A DNA stretch of 51,594 nt from CAMLOF01 sp041913045 (GCA_041913045.1 JAYSGB010000030.1:1-51594); one strand, 5' to 3'; positions 25,226 to 34,217 are shown, counted from the first letter of the stretch. Numbers and translations: made by a program. Notes: a model not told the origin generated them from the letters alone.

Positions 25226-25750
25226 TCAGTTGGCAGACAGCTCCATGAAACGAGGCTCAATGCCCCGCGAACGCAACCAGTCGGCCAGCGCCCAGCCCGT
25301 TCCAGCGGGCCAGCAGATCACATCCTTGGGGTCAAACAGCTTGTATTCGGCCAGCTCGGGCGACAGGCGCACCTCGCCATGCGCCACAGCGTGGTAGGTG
25401 ATGATCACCTGGTTCATGCGCTGGAAATCGTGCACGCCCACCAGCGCCAGCCGCTCCACAGTCAGGCCAGTTTCCTCCAATACCTCGCGGCGTATGCCCT
25501 CTTCAGGGCTTTCACCTGCCTCCATGAACCCGGTGATCAAGGCAAACATGCGCCGCGTCCATGCCGCGTTGCGCGCCAGCAGCACCTTGCCGTCCAGCTC
25601 CACAATCGCCGCCAGCACCGGCACCGGGTTGTTCCAGTGCGTCCATCCGCAGGCTGGGCAGCGCAGGCGCGTCTTGGGCCCGCCATCTTCGGGCAGTTCG
25701 ATCTGAGCCAACGTCGTGGCGCAGGCAGGGCAGTAGCGCAGTTCGCTCAC
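25226..25750 (-). CDS. Nudix hydrolase with N-terminal zinc ribbon
   Basis: 174 residues. A zinc ribbon (YCPAC... RCPACGW, residues 6-38) precedes a Nudix domain with the complete box GFMEAGESPEEGIRREV-EETGL. This layout resembles NudC-like NAD-cap hydrolases but lacks their N-terminal domain, so the substrate is open. The start is a GTG at 25750 (VSELRYCPAC), 19 bases after the cysM stop; the longer frame overlaps cysM. It is probably co-transcribed with cysM. Confidence 0.85.
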   Translation of the reverse strand: MSELRYCPACATTLAQIELPEDGGPKTRLRCPACGWTHWNNPVPVLAAIVELDGKVLLARNAAWTRRMFALITGFMEAGESPEEGIRREVLEETGLTVERLALVGVHDFQRMNQVIITYHAVAHGEVRLSPELAEYKLFDPKDVICWPAGTGWALADWLRSRGIEPRFMELSAN

Positions 25751-25769
25751 GGATGCTCGGCAGCGTCGG

Positions 25770-26726
25770 TCAGGCCGGGAACACACCAGTGGACAGGTAG
25801 CGGTCACCCCTGTCACACACCACAAACACGATGGTGGCGTTCTCCACCTGCTGCGCGATCTGCTGGGCCACCCAACAGGCGCCCGCCGCCGAAATGCCCG
25901 CAAAGATGCCCTCCTCGCGCGCCAGGCGTCGGCACATCTCCTCCGCGTCGGGCTGGCTCACATACACCAGCTCGTCCACGTGGGACGGGTCGTAGATCTT
26001 GGGCAGATATTCCTGCGGCCACTTGCGGATGCCCGGAATGCGCGAGCCTTCGCTTGGCTGCGCACCGATGATGCGGATGGCAGGGTTCTTTTCCTTGAGG
26101 AAGCGCGACACCCCGGTGATGGTGCCGGTGGTACCCATGGCGCTGACGAAATGGGTGATCTGCCCACCCGTCTGCTCCCAGATCTCGGGACCCGTGGTTT
26201 CGTAATGGATGCGCGGGTTGTCGGGATTGGCAAACTGGTCCAGCACGCGGCCCTTGCCGTCTTTCTGCATCTGCTCGGCCAGGTCGCGCGCGTACTCCAT
26301 ACCACCGCTCTTGGGGGTCAGGATCAACTCCGCGCCAAAGGCCTTCATGGTCTGAGCGCGCTCAATGCTCAGGTCCTCCGGCATGATCAACACCATGCGG
26401 TAACCCTTGATGGCCGCTGCCATGGCCAGCGCAATGCCGGTGTTGCCCGATGTGGCTTCAATCAGCGTGTCGCCCTGCTTGATCTCGCCGCGCTCCTCGG
26501 CACGCTGGATCATCGACAAGGCCGGACGGTCCTTCACCGACCCGGCGGGGTTGTTGCCCTCCAGCTTGCCCAGCACAACATTACCGCGGGCGCGGTTCGA
26601 CTCGGCGCCAATGCGCTGCAGCGCCACCAGCGGCGTGTGGCCGATGGCGCCTTCAATGGTCTGGTAAACACGCGGGGTTGTGGGCTTGGTGCTGCGGCGT
26701 GCAGCGTTGCTGGATGCAGATTTCAT
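25770..26726 (-). CDS. cysM: Cysteine synthase B (O-acetylserine sulfhydrylase)
   Basis: A 318-residue fold-type II PLP enzyme. The PLP Lys is in NNPAGSVKDRPA, the substrate loop in EATSGNTGIALA, and the phosphate loop in SAMGTTGTITG. It makes cysteine from O-acetylserine and sulfide or thiosulfate. Lys-Arg-rich residues 1-20 (KSASSNAARRSTKP) extend the usual N-terminus. The CysM assignment over CysK comes from GDTLIEATSGN-type spacing and overall length. The start is the ATG at 26726. Confidence 0.9.
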   Translation of the reverse strand: MKSASSNAARRSTKPTTPRVYQTIEGAIGHTPLVALQRIGAESNRARGNVVLGKLEGNNPAGSVKDRPALSMIQRAEERGEIKQGDTLIEATSGNTGIALAMAAAIKGYRMVLIMPEDLSIERAQTMKAFGAELILTPKSGGMEYARDLAEQMQKDGKGRVLDQFANPDNPRIHYETTGPEIWEQTGGQITHFVSAMGTTGTITGVSRFLKEKNPAIRIIGAQPSEGSRIPGIRKWPQEYLPKIYDPSHVDELVYVSQPDAEEMCRRLAREEGIFAGISAAGACWVAQQIAQQVENATIVFVVCDRGDRYLSTGVFPA

Positions 26727-26792
26727 GGATCGTTTTTTTCTAAGCGGCCGGAAGTGCCCCTTCACTGTGCCATAATTTCGGCTTACCCTGCA

Positions 26793-26880
26793 GCCGGAGT
26801 GGCGAAATTGGTAGACGCAGCAGATTCAAAATCTGCCGGTGCAAAACACCGTGCCGGTTCGAGTCCGGCCCCCGGCACCA
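26793..26880 (+). tRNA. tRNA-Leu (anticodon CAA)
   Basis: An 88-base tRNA with encoded CCA. The anticodon arm is GCAGA-TTCAAAA-TCTGC, giving anticodon CAA (reads UUG). The long variable arm CGGTG-CAAAA-CACCG is a class II feature, and the T arm is GCCGG-TTCGAGT-CCGGC. The acceptor stem GCCGGAG pairs with CCCCGGC, leaving an A6-C67 mismatch. A possible -10 box CATAAT lies at 26771-26776. Confidence 0.96.
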
Positions 26881-26912
26881 CGTTATAGAACTTGCAGGCA
26901 CACACGAAATCA

Positions 26913-26937
26913 GGCTCTCCTTCAGAGAGCCTTTTTT
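26913..26937 (+). terminator. Rho-independent terminator after tRNA-Leu
   Basis: GGCTCTC-CTTCA-GAGAGCC followed by six T. It is perfectly paired over seven bases and lies 33 bases downstream of the tRNA. Confidence 0.9.
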
Positions 26938-26975
26938 CTTGCTTGTTGGCCCCACATCATTCCCGGTTTTTCGAG

Positions 26976-27917
26976 TCAAGCCCGACTCACGGGAAAATTC
27001 ATGGCCAAACCCTCGCGCACCGTCGGGTAACGCAGCCGCAGGCGCAGTTCGTTCTTCATGCGGTCATTGCGCAAGCGGCGCGATTCGTTCATGAAGCTCA
27101 ACACCATCAGCGACAGACGCTGCTCCGCCCCCTCTCGCGCAATCCGCTCCGGGCGTGGCAGGCCGTACAAGTCGGCAGCCAGATCAAAGTAGTCCCCCAT
27201 CAGCAGCTCTGTGTCGTCGCTCACGTTAATGACGCGCTGCCCCCTGGGCCGCCACAGTGCGGCCACGCAGGCCCGCGCCAAATCGTCTGCATGGATGTGG
27301 TTGGTGAACACATCGTCCTCGGGCCGCAGCACGGGTGTGCCGCGCAGCAGGCGCTCGCGTGGCGTGCCCCCTTCACGGTCCGGCGCGTAGATGCCGGGAA
27401 TGCGCAGCAAGGTCACGGGCACACCAAAGGCACGGCCATACCAGCGCAGGGTCTGTTCGGCGTCCACCCGGCGCAAGGCGCGTGGCGTGGTCGCGCTGGT
27501 GTCACGTGTTTCGCTCACCCACGCGCCGCCGCAGTCGCCATACACGCCCGAGGTAGATCCATACACCAGCGCCGCAGGCCGCCCACGTGTGGCCAGAGCG
27601 CGCGTCAGGGCGCGCGTACGGGGGTCCTGACGCCAATTTGCCAGGTTCTCGGTGGGTGGTGGCGCCAGATGCAGCACGCGCGTGGCCACACCGGCCAAGC
27701 GGCGCAGGCTGGCCGGATCGTCCAGGTTGCCCAGCAGCGGCGTAACGCCTGCCTGCCGCAGGCCTTGCACACGCTCGGGCGAAGAAGTCAACGCCAGCAC
27801 ACGTGCGCGTTTTCCCGCGCCCAACGCTCTGTGGCTGCGCATCCCCACGTCACCACATCCCACGATCAAGACCCGCTCGCGGCGGAACCGCGCGGGTAAA
27901 GCACCCATCCAGACCAT
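26976..27917 (-). CDS. NAD(P)-dependent epimerase/dehydratase-like protein (YeeZ type)
   Basis: A 313-residue Rossmann-fold protein of the extended SDR superfamily. The nucleotide-binding motif is VLIVGCGDVG (near residue 16), followed by LALTSSPERV. The catalytic-region block is VYGSTSGVYGDCGG, with no canonical YxxxK evident, as in atypical YeeZ-like SDRs. FTNHIHADDLARACVAAL and VSDDTELLMGDYFD are further family blocks. The substrate is unknown. The start is the ATG at 27917 or the one at 27908. It is divergent from the flavin reductase gene. Confidence 0.82.
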   Translation of the reverse strand: MVWMGALPARFRRERVLIVGCGDVGMRSHRALGAGKRARVLALTSSPERVQGLRQAGVTPLLGNLDDPASLRRLAGVATRVLHLAPPPTENLANWRQDPRTRALTRALATRGRPAALVYGSTSGVYGDCGGAWVSETRDTSATTPRALRRVDAEQTLRWYGRAFGVPVTLLRIPGIYAPDREGGTPRERLLRGTPVLRPEDDVFTNHIHADDLARACVAALWRPRGQRVINVSDDTELLMGDYFDLAADLYGLPRPERIAREGAEQRLSLMVLSFMNESRRLRNDRMKNELRLRLRYPTVREGLAMNFPVSRA

Positions 27918-27989
27918 GCGCTTCACCAAATTTGAGAAAATCCAACGTTTACGGAGCCAGAACGGCCCCGCACCGCAACACTCAGCAGT

Positions 27990-29027
27990 ATGACATTCAC
28001 CATCACCGTCCAGCCCAGCGGCCGCACCTTTACCTCCAACCCCGACGAAGCCATTCTGGCCGCAGGCATCCGCCAGGGCATTGGCCTGCCCTATGGCTGC
28101 AAGGACGGCGCCTGCGGCTCCTGCAAGTGCAAGAAGCTTGAAGGCACCGTGGTGCATGGCACCCACCAGACCAAAGCACTCAGCCCCGAAGAGGAGGCCG
28201 CCGGTTTCGTGCTGACCTGCTGCGCCACCGCCACCAGCGACGTGGTGCTGGAATCCAAACAAGTGACTGAAGCAGGTGCCTTCCCCATCAAGAAGATGCC
28301 GGTGCGCGTCAACAGCCTGGAACGCGCGTCCCACGACGTGATGATCCTCAAGCTCCAACTGCCCGCCAGCGACACCTTCCAGTACCACGCAGGCCAGTAC
28401 GTCGAATTCATCCTGCGAGACGGCGCACGCCGCAGCTACTCCATGGCCACGGCCCCGCACCTGCAGGAAACCCAGCCGGGCATGGAACTGCACATCCGCC
28501 ACATGCCGGGCGGCAAGTTCACCGACCACGTCTTCGGCGCCATGAAGGAAAAGGAAATCCTGCGCATCGAAGGCCCCTACGGCAGCTTCTTCCTGCGTGA
28601 AGAAAGCGAAAAGCCCATCGTCCTTCTGGCCTCCGGCACGGGCTTTGCGCCCATCAAGGCCCTGATCGAACACATGCAGCACAAGGGCATCACGCGCCCC
28701 GTCACGCTGTACTGGGGCGGCCGCCGCCCGGCCGACCTGTACCAGAACGCCTGGGTCGAGGCACAGTGCGCCGCCATGCCCAACCTGCGCTACGTGCCCG
28801 TGGTGTCCGACGCTCAGCCTGAAGACAACTGGACCGGCCGCACTGGCTTCGTCCACCAGGCCGTGCTGCAGGACTTCCCCGACCTGTCCGGCCACCAGGT
28901 GTACGCCTGCGGCGCGCCCATCGTCGTTGAATCCGCGCACCGCGACTACGTGGCCGCTGGCCTGCCCGACGAGGAGTTCTACGCAGACTCATTCACCTCG
29001 GAAAAAGACAAGCACCCGGCAGCCTGA
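27990..29027 (+). CDS. 2Fe-2S ferredoxin / FAD / NAD(P)H reductase
   Basis: A 345-residue three-domain reductase. The N-terminal plant-type ferredoxin has CKDGACGSCKCKK and the fourth Cys in LTCCATA (residues 36-79). The FAD domain has RRSYSMATAP, and the NAD(P)H domain has LLASGTGFAPIKALIEHM and CGAPIVV. It resembles the reductases often named CDP-6-deoxy-delta-3,4-glucoseen reductase in Burkholderiales; no deoxysugar genes are near, so that name is doubtful. It probably feeds electrons to an oxygenase or other acceptor. Confidence 0.88.
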   Translation: MTFTITVQPSGRTFTSNPDEAILAAGIRQGIGLPYGCKDGACGSCKCKKLEGTVVHGTHQTKALSPEEEAAGFVLTCCATATSDVVLESKQVTEAGAFPIKKMPVRVNSLERASHDVMILKLQLPASDTFQYHAGQYVEFILRDGARRSYSMATAPHLQETQPGMELHIRHMPGGKFTDHVFGAMKEKEILRIEGPYGSFFLREESEKPIVLLASGTGFAPIKALIEHMQHKGITRPVTLYWGGRRPADLYQNAWVEAQCAAMPNLRYVPVVSDAQPEDNWTGRTGFVHQAVLQDFPDLSGHQVYACGAPIVVESAHRDYVAAGLPDEEFYADSFTSEKDKHPAA

Positions 29028-29059
29028 CAGCACCGCAAACACAACAAGGAGACGACACG

Positions 29060-30037
29060 ATGCAACGCCGACAACTGATCCAGACTGGCCTGGCCCTCGC
29101 GGCCAGCGCAGCCACCTCGTGGGCGCACGCCCAGGCTGGCAAGGTAACGCGCATCATCGTGCCGTTCGCTGCGGGCGGGCCCATCGACGTCACGGCACGC
29201 ATCCTGGCCGAGCAGGTTCGCGATCAGCTCGGCGGGCCCGTGATCATTGAAAACCGCCCGGGCGCCGGGGGAAACATTGGCATGGAGCTGACCGCCAAGG
29301 CCGCGCCCGACGGCCTGACGCTCGGCATTGCCACAACGGCATCGCATGCCATCAACCCCTGGTTGTTCAGCAAACTGCCCTACGACCCGGCGAAAGACTT
29401 CCAGCCCGTCACCCAGATGCTGCGTGTGCCTAACGTGCTCGTGGTCAATGCCGACACCGCGCAGCGGCTGGGCATACAGACACTGGCTGACTTGGTGAAA
29501 TACGCCAAAGCCAACCCGGCCAAACTCAACTACGGCTCGGGAGGCAACGGCAGCGCCGGACACCTGGCAGGCGAGCTGTTCAAAAACCAGGCCGGTATTT
29601 TTGCCCTGCACATTCCCTACAACGGCGGCAACCCTGCCCAGGTGGCACTGCTGTCGGGTCAGGTGGACTTCAACTTCGACAACCTGGCCACCGCAGCCCC
29701 GAACATCCGCTCCGGCAAACTCAAGGCTCTGGCTGTGACCACAGCGCAACGCAGCCCTGCAATGCCAGACATTCCTACCGTGGCAGAGACCTACCCGGGC
29801 TTCGAGATCGACACCTGGTGGGGGCTGGTGGCGCCGGCAGGCACGCCAGGTGACGTGGTTGCACGCCTGAACCAGGTTTTCACGCAGGCCCTGCGCGCGC
29901 CAGAGGTGAAGAACCGCTTTGCCACCCTCATGGCAGAACCGGCTCCCACAACTCCGCAGGCCTTCGGCGCCTTCATGGAACGGGAACGCGCCAAATACCA
30001 GCGCGCAGTCAAGATCAGCGGCGCTACCGTAGGCTGA
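29060..30037 (+). CDS. Bug-family tripartite tricarboxylate-type solute receptor
   Basis: A 325-residue periplasmic binding protein. The signal peptide (residues 1-25) ends in SWAHA with a cleavage site after AHAQA. The mature start KVTRIIVPFAAGGPIDVTAR and the block ENRPGAGGNIGMELTAKA are classic for Bug/TctC receptors, which are greatly expanded in Burkholderiales. No TctAB permease is adjacent, so it is an orphan receptor whose ligand (a carboxylate, probably) is unknown. It has an AAGGAG site and follows the reductase by 32 bases. Confidence 0.93.
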   Translation: MQRRQLIQTGLALAASAATSWAHAQAGKVTRIIVPFAAGGPIDVTARILAEQVRDQLGGPVIIENRPGAGGNIGMELTAKAAPDGLTLGIATTASHAINPWLFSKLPYDPAKDFQPVTQMLRVPNVLVVNADTAQRLGIQTLADLVKYAKANPAKLNYGSGGNGSAGHLAGELFKNQAGIFALHIPYNGGNPAQVALLSGQVDFNFDNLATAAPNIRSGKLKALAVTTAQRSPAMPDIPTVAETYPGFEIDTWWGLVAPAGTPGDVVARLNQVFTQALRAPEVKNRFATLMAEPAPTTPQAFGAFMERERAKYQRAVKISGATVG

Positions 30038-30038
30038 C

Positions 30039-30061
30039 CGAAAAAGGCTCCTCGCGGAGCC
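30039..30061 (-). terminator. Rho-independent terminator of the surf1-sco operon
   Basis: On the minus strand, GGCTCC-GCGA-GGAGCC followed by five T. It begins one base after the sco stop codon and lies between two convergent genes. Confidence 0.88.
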
Positions 30062-30685
30062 TCACTCTTCCAGCAGACGCTTCACGTCAGAGGCCAGCCC
30101 TTCGGCCCCGCTGCCGTAGCGGTGGTACAGCCGCACGCGGCCTAGCGGGTCGTACACATAGCTGCCCGCCGAATGGTCCATCGTGTAGGAAGTAGGCGTC
30201 TTGCCGTCCACCTTCTTGTAGTAGACCTTGAAGGACTTGGCCACTTCCGGCAACTGGTCAGCCTCGGCGTACAGCGCCAGGAACGACGGGTCGAAGCTGG
30301 CCATGTACTCTCGCATGACCTCCGGCGTATCGCGCTCCGGGTCCACGCTCACGAACAGCCCCTGCAGCTTGTCCCCCTGGGGACCCAGCAGCGCCTTGGC
30401 CTGGGCCAGTTCGGTCATCGAGGTCGGGCAAACGTCCGGGCATTGCGTGTAACCGAAGAAGATCACCACCGCCTTGCCGCGAAAGTCTTCCAGTGTACGC
30501 TTCTGGCCGTTGTGGTCGGTCAGGCTGAAGCCCGTGGCGTAGTCCGCGCCGGTGATGTCGATACCCTGAAAGGGAGGTTTCTCGCTACAACCGCTGGCAA
30601 GCAGCGCGGCCAGTACCACGCCGCCCAGCAGGCCGCGCAAGGCGCCACGGCGACCCGATTCGCTGAAGGTGTTCATCAATCTCAT
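30062..30685 (-). CDS. sco: Sco1/SenC copper chaperone of cytochrome oxidase
   Basis: A 207-residue lipoprotein (lipobox LLASGC near residue 27). The thioredoxin-like domain has the copper-binding CPDVC motif and the distal His in MDHSAGSYVYDP. It delivers copper to the CuA centre of subunit II. The start at 30685 (MRLMNTF) overlaps the ctaB stop by four bases (ATGA); an ATG three codons later is an alternative. It is the last gene of surf1-x-ctaA-ctaB-sco. Confidence 0.93.
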   Translation of the reverse strand: MRLMNTFSESGRRGALRGLLGGVVLAALLASGCSEKPPFQGIDITGADYATGFSLTDHNGQKRTLEDFRGKAVVIFFGYTQCPDVCPTSMTELAQAKALLGPQGDKLQGLFVSVDPERDTPEVMREYMASFDPSFLALYAEADQLPEVAKSFKVYYKKVDGKTPTSYTMDHSAGSYVYDPLGRVRLYHRYGSGAEGLASDVKRLLEE

Positions 30686-31587
30686 GCCAGGTAGTGGTCC
30701 ACCAGCATGGCCGCGAACAGCAGCGACAGGTGGATCAGGGAAAAGCGGAAAGTCTTGCGCGCAAGCTGGTCGGAATAATTGCGCCAGAGCGCGAAACCAT
30801 AAGCACAGAAGCCCAGGTTGAGCAGCACCGCCGCCACCAGATAGAACCAGCCGTTCATGCGCATCACAAACGGCAGCAGGCACGCTGCGAACAGGATCAG
30901 CGTGTACAGAACAATCTGCAGCCGCGTGAACTCCGAACCGTGAGTCACCGGCAGCATGGGCAGGCCCGACTTGCGGTAGTCCTCCACCCGGTACAAGGCC
31001 AATGCCCAGAAGTGCGGCGGCGTCCACAGGAAAATGATGAGGAAGAGGATGAGCGATTCAGGCGTCACGGCGTCTGCCATGGCGGCCCAGCCCAGCACAG
31101 GCGGCATGGCCCCTGACGCCCCGCCAATGACGATGTTCTGCGGCGTGAGCGGTTTGAGCACCACCGTATAGATGACCGCGTACCCCACAAAAGTGGCGAA
31201 GGTCAGCCACATCGTTAGCGGGTTCACCCACACATAGAGGATGAACGAACCTATGGCACACAAAATGGCCGAGAAAGTCAGCGTCTGTGCATTCGTCAGC
31301 TCGCCCTTGGCGGTGGGGCGCCAGGCAGTGCGCTTCATCTTGGCGTCAATGTGCTGCTCCACCACGCAATTGAAGGCAGCTGCAGCGCCTGCCACCAGCC
31401 AGATGCCAAAGCAGGCCACCGCAGCCAGAACCACCTGGTGCCACGAAGGCAGGCCCGGCACAGCCAAAACCATGCCGATGAGAGCGCAAAACACAATCAG
31501 CTGGATCACGCGCGGCTTCATCAGCGCGTAGAACTGCCTCCACGTGGGGGGCAGCGGGGAGGACAAAGACAATTCGGGGCTGCTCAT
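30682..31587 (-). CDS. ctaB: Protohaem IX farnesyltransferase (haem O synthase)
   Basis: A 301-residue UbiA-superfamily membrane enzyme with about nine membrane segments. The first prenyl-binding motif is NCVVEQHIDAKMKRT, and the second conserved loop is LWTPPHFWALALYRVEDYRKSGLPMLP (seen as TPPHFWALALYR then GLPMLPV). It farnesylates haem B to haem O for the oxidase. The ATG overlaps the ctaA stop by four bases. Confidence 0.95.
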   Translation of the reverse strand: MSSPELSLSSPLPPTWRQFYALMKPRVIQLIVFCALIGMVLAVPGLPSWHQVVLAAVACFGIWLVAGAAAAFNCVVEQHIDAKMKRTAWRPTAKGELTNAQTLTFSAILCAIGSFILYVWVNPLTMWLTFATFVGYAVIYTVVLKPLTPQNIVIGGASGAMPPVLGWAAMADAVTPESLILFLIIFLWTPPHFWALALYRVEDYRKSGLPMLPVTHGSEFTRLQIVLYTLILFAACLLPFVMRMNGWFYLVAAVLLNLGFCAYGFALWRNYSDQLARKTFRFSLIHLSLLFAAMLVDHYLA

Positions 31588-32747
31588 GCGGGTTGCTCGT
31601 CGGGCAGAGTTGAGGTGCGCCCCAGCGGGGCTTGTGCAGGCGACAGGAGGGTGAGCCAGCCAGTCAAGATCACTACCATGGCCGCCGCGCCACCTGTGTG
31701 GGCCACGGCCGCCACCAGCGGCCATTCCAGCACCACGTTGGACAGCCCGGTCAGCAGCTGCCAGGCCCCCAGAGCCAGCAGCCATCGCGCGTGCGCTACA
31801 TGGCCCTGGCGACGCAGGTGCCACGCCATCGCCAGCAGACAGGCCAGCACCAGGTACGCCATCAGCCTGTGCACGTAATGGATGGCAGTGAGCGCGGCAA
31901 AGGGCAAGGCCTCACCAGAGCCTTGCACGCCCAGGTGCCGCCAAAGCTCAAAACCGCCCGTAAAGTCCATGTGCGGCCACCAACTGCCCTGGCAGGTTGG
32001 AAAGTCGCGGCACGCCAGCACGGCGTAGTTGGTGCTTACCCAGCCCCCCAGGGCGATCTGCAGCCACACCAGGGCAAACAGCGTCCACAAAGCGCGCCGT
32101 GTGAAGGTACTCCAGCCACCCCCTTGGCCGGACGTATCGGCCACCATGCCAAAAGCCTGCCCATAGCGTACCGCCTGCACCCGCAGCAAGGCCAGCAGAA
32201 TCAAACCGCCCAGCAGATGCATGGTCACGATGGCAGGGAACAGCTTCATGGTCACCGTCCAGGCGCCAAAAGCCCCCTGCAGGCACACCCAGGCCAGGGT
32301 GGCAAGCGGCCACGCCACCGACACATTCAAACGCTTGCGCTCGATCCAGCCCACGCTGGCCATGACCAAGATGAGCACGCCCACCGCTGTTGCCAGGTAG
32401 CGGTGGATCATTTCGATCCAGGCCTTGGAAAAAGTCACCGGCCCGGTGGGCATCGCTTCCTGTGCTGCAGCGATGGAGACCTTGGCGCCGAATGGGCTGG
32501 CACTGCCGTAGCAGCCCGGCCAGTCAGGGCACCCCAGGCCTGAATCCGTCAGGCGTGTGAAGGCGCCGAACAACACCAGGTCAAAGGTCAGGAACAACGT
32601 CAGCCCCGTGAGCCAGGCCAGACGCTGAGCGGGGCTGGCGTCGCGCTTGCGCAGCCAGATCCATGCGAGCGGCCCCAGGGCAATCACCACCCCCAACAAC
32701 ATCATGCGCGCCACGGGCGCGTAGTCATACAGCACCTGCTGATCCAT
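31584..32747 (-). CDS. ctaA: Haem A synthase CtaA/COX15
   Basis: A 387-residue polytopic membrane protein with the family blocks RLTDSGLGCPDWPGCYG, KAWIEMIHRYLATAVG and ALTAIHYVHRLMAYLV, which hold the conserved haem-ligand histidines. It oxidises haem O to haem A. The ATG at 32747 follows the upstream gene after two bases. The operon order places it between a Sco-like protein and ctaB. Confidence 0.95.
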   Translation of the reverse strand: MDQQVLYDYAPVARMMLLGVVIALGPLAWIWLRKRDASPAQRLAWLTGLTLFLTFDLVLFGAFTRLTDSGLGCPDWPGCYGSASPFGAKVSIAAAQEAMPTGPVTFSKAWIEMIHRYLATAVGVLILVMASVGWIERKRLNVSVAWPLATLAWVCLQGAFGAWTVTMKLFPAIVTMHLLGGLILLALLRVQAVRYGQAFGMVADTSGQGGGWSTFTRRALWTLFALVWLQIALGGWVSTNYAVLACRDFPTCQGSWWPHMDFTGGFELWRHLGVQGSGEALPFAALTAIHYVHRLMAYLVLACLLAMAWHLRRQGHVAHARWLLALGAWQLLTGLSNVVLEWPLVAAVAHTGGAAAMVVILTGWLTLLSPAQAPLGRTSTLPDEQPA

Positions 32748-32749
32748 TT

Positions 32750-33484
32750 TCAGCGCCCCGCCTGGTCCCAGAAACTGGACGCCCGCAGCAGACGCTCCAG
32801 ATCACGCCGCATGCGGGTCGGGTCCGCATCAGCCGGGAAGCGCATCATCCATTGCCCCATGGGGTCAACCACGTACAGGTGATCCTTCAGCTGATGCCCT
32901 GAGGCAGGCTGGAGCCAGGATGCGATGGCCGCCTCGTCCATGTGCAACACGGTAGCCTGCGACGTAGCCTTCCGCAGGGCTTCACTCAATTCCTGGCTAC
33001 CTGTTCGCAGCCAGACCCAATCCACCCGATCCTTGTCCTTGCCCAAGCCTTCGCGCAACTGGCGCTGAAGATAAAGGTTGCGCTCGCACTGTGCGTCGCA
33101 GGCGCTGTCGGCCACGCTCACAAACAGCCATTGGTCCTTGAGGGAACTCAACGGCACGGTTTGCCCGTTCACGTCTTGCCCTTGCACGGCTGGCATGGCC
33201 ACTGGCGGGTCGATGATTTCGCCATAGTTGCGCCGCCCCTCTGGGCGCAGCACGTAATAGGTGAAGTAGGACGCAATCACCGGCGCTGCACAGACCAGCA
33301 GCACCATCAACATTTTCCAGCGGCCGGCACGCGTGTCCGCCACCCGACGTGCGCTGTCTGCGCCCAGGTCGGGCATGTCGTAGACGGTCAAGGTCAACGG
33401 CTCGTCACGTGGTGCCGATGCCGGTTGCGCTGCACGCTCAGACTGGGCGGCGTCGGCGCGGGACGATGAATTGGAACCAGACAT
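32750..33484 (-). CDS. Membrane-anchored Sco-like thioredoxin-fold protein
   Basis: 244 residues: a cytoplasmic N-terminus, one membrane segment (about 58-76: LMVLLVCAAPVIASYF) and a periplasmic domain. The latter has a CDAQC motif in SACDAQCERNLY and a C-terminal block YVVDPMGQWMMRF like the YVYDPLGRVRL of Sco in the same operon. The Sco-type His is not at the expected distance, although a His occurs in KDHLY. It is probably a degenerate Sco or disulfide-exchange factor in oxidase copper assembly. It overlaps the surf1 end by 47 bases; no strong ribosome site is seen. Confidence 0.75.
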   Translation of the reverse strand: MSGSNSSSRADAAQSERAAQPASAPRDEPLTLTVYDMPDLGADSARRVADTRAGRWKMLMVLLVCAAPVIASYFTYYVLRPEGRRNYGEIIDPPVAMPAVQGQDVNGQTVPLSSLKDQWLFVSVADSACDAQCERNLYLQRQLREGLGKDKDRVDWVWLRTGSQELSEALRKATSQATVLHMDEAAIASWLQPASGHQLKDHLYVVDPMGQWMMRFPADADPTRMRRDLERLLRASSFWDQAGR

Positions 33485-34202
33485 ACAGAATAGCAATCAG
33501 TGCGCACAGGCCGAACCATTGGAAGGCGTAGCCATAGTGCTTGTGGACGTCGAAACCAACCCTGGGCCAGTCACGAAGCAGGCCGTCGGTGGCAGCTTGA
33601 GGTGCGCTCTGCTGGACGGAAGCAGGCAGCAACGGCAGGCGCCATTCAGCCGAAAAGGCGTCGAGCTCGATATTCTGCCGGATTGCCCCCTCCTGCGCCC
33701 CATCGAACTGGTAATACTTGCTGGGCGGCGGGGCCAATCGGCCCGTCAATTCAACAACACCGTCTGGCGCGTCGATGGCGGGCAACGCCATGCGGTCATC
33801 GAACCGTCGCGCAACCCAGCCCCGTTGCACGAGGATGGCTGGCCCCTCGCCCACCGGGCGCATGGGTGTCACCACGTAGAACCCGGCACGTCCGTTCATC
33901 GTCCGGTTGTCCAGGAACACCGTTGCCTCAGGCACCCATCGTCCTTGGAGCACCACCTTCCGGTCGTGCAGGTCCGCAAGTGCCTGGAGCCCGTTACCCG
34001 CACCAGCGGCCGCACGAACGTCCTCCCACCCCAATGCCGGCAGGTCTTCTCGCGCTTCGCGTTGCGCCTGCAACGCTTCTTTCTGCGCTGCCCGGCCGAG
34101 CTGCCAAAAACCGAGGGAAGCAGTCAAGGCCATACCCAGAATCGCGGCCAGCGTAAGCAGCCAGAAGCTGGCTCTGCGGGGTCGTGCAGGTGCAACAGTC
34201 AT
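33438..34202 (-). CDS. SURF1-family cytochrome oxidase assembly protein
   Basis: A 254-residue protein with membrane segments at each end (LLTLAAILGMALTASLGFWQL near residue 15, and FGLCALIAILYVWFQFIV near 225). Between them is a periplasmic domain with the SURF1 blocks GRWVPEATVFLDNR, PAILVQRGWV and KHYGYAFQWF. SURF1 proteins help insert haem A into subunit I. The start at 34202 (MTVAPARP) lies only 15 bases from the oppositely directed DUF2909 gene, with no obvious ribosome site. Confidence 0.92.
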   Translation of the reverse strand: MTVAPARPRRASFWLLTLAAILGMALTASLGFWQLGRAAQKEALQAQREAREDLPALGWEDVRAAAGAGNGLQALADLHDRKVVLQGRWVPEATVFLDNRTMNGRAGFYVVTPMRPVGEGPAILVQRGWVARRFDDRMALPAIDAPDGVVELTGRLAPPPSKYYQFDGAQEGAIRQNIELDAFSAEWRLPLLPASVQQSAPQAATDGLLRDWPRVGFDVHKHYGYAFQWFGLCALIAILYVWFQFIVPRRRRPV

Positions 34203-34213
34203 CGGATAATCCG
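34203..34213. other. Palindrome filling the gap between surf1 and DUF2909
   Basis: CGGAT-A-ATCCG, five-base perfect arms, taking 11 of the 15 bases between two divergent start codons. It may be an operator or chance. Confidence 0.35.
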
Positions 34214-34217
34214 GTAC

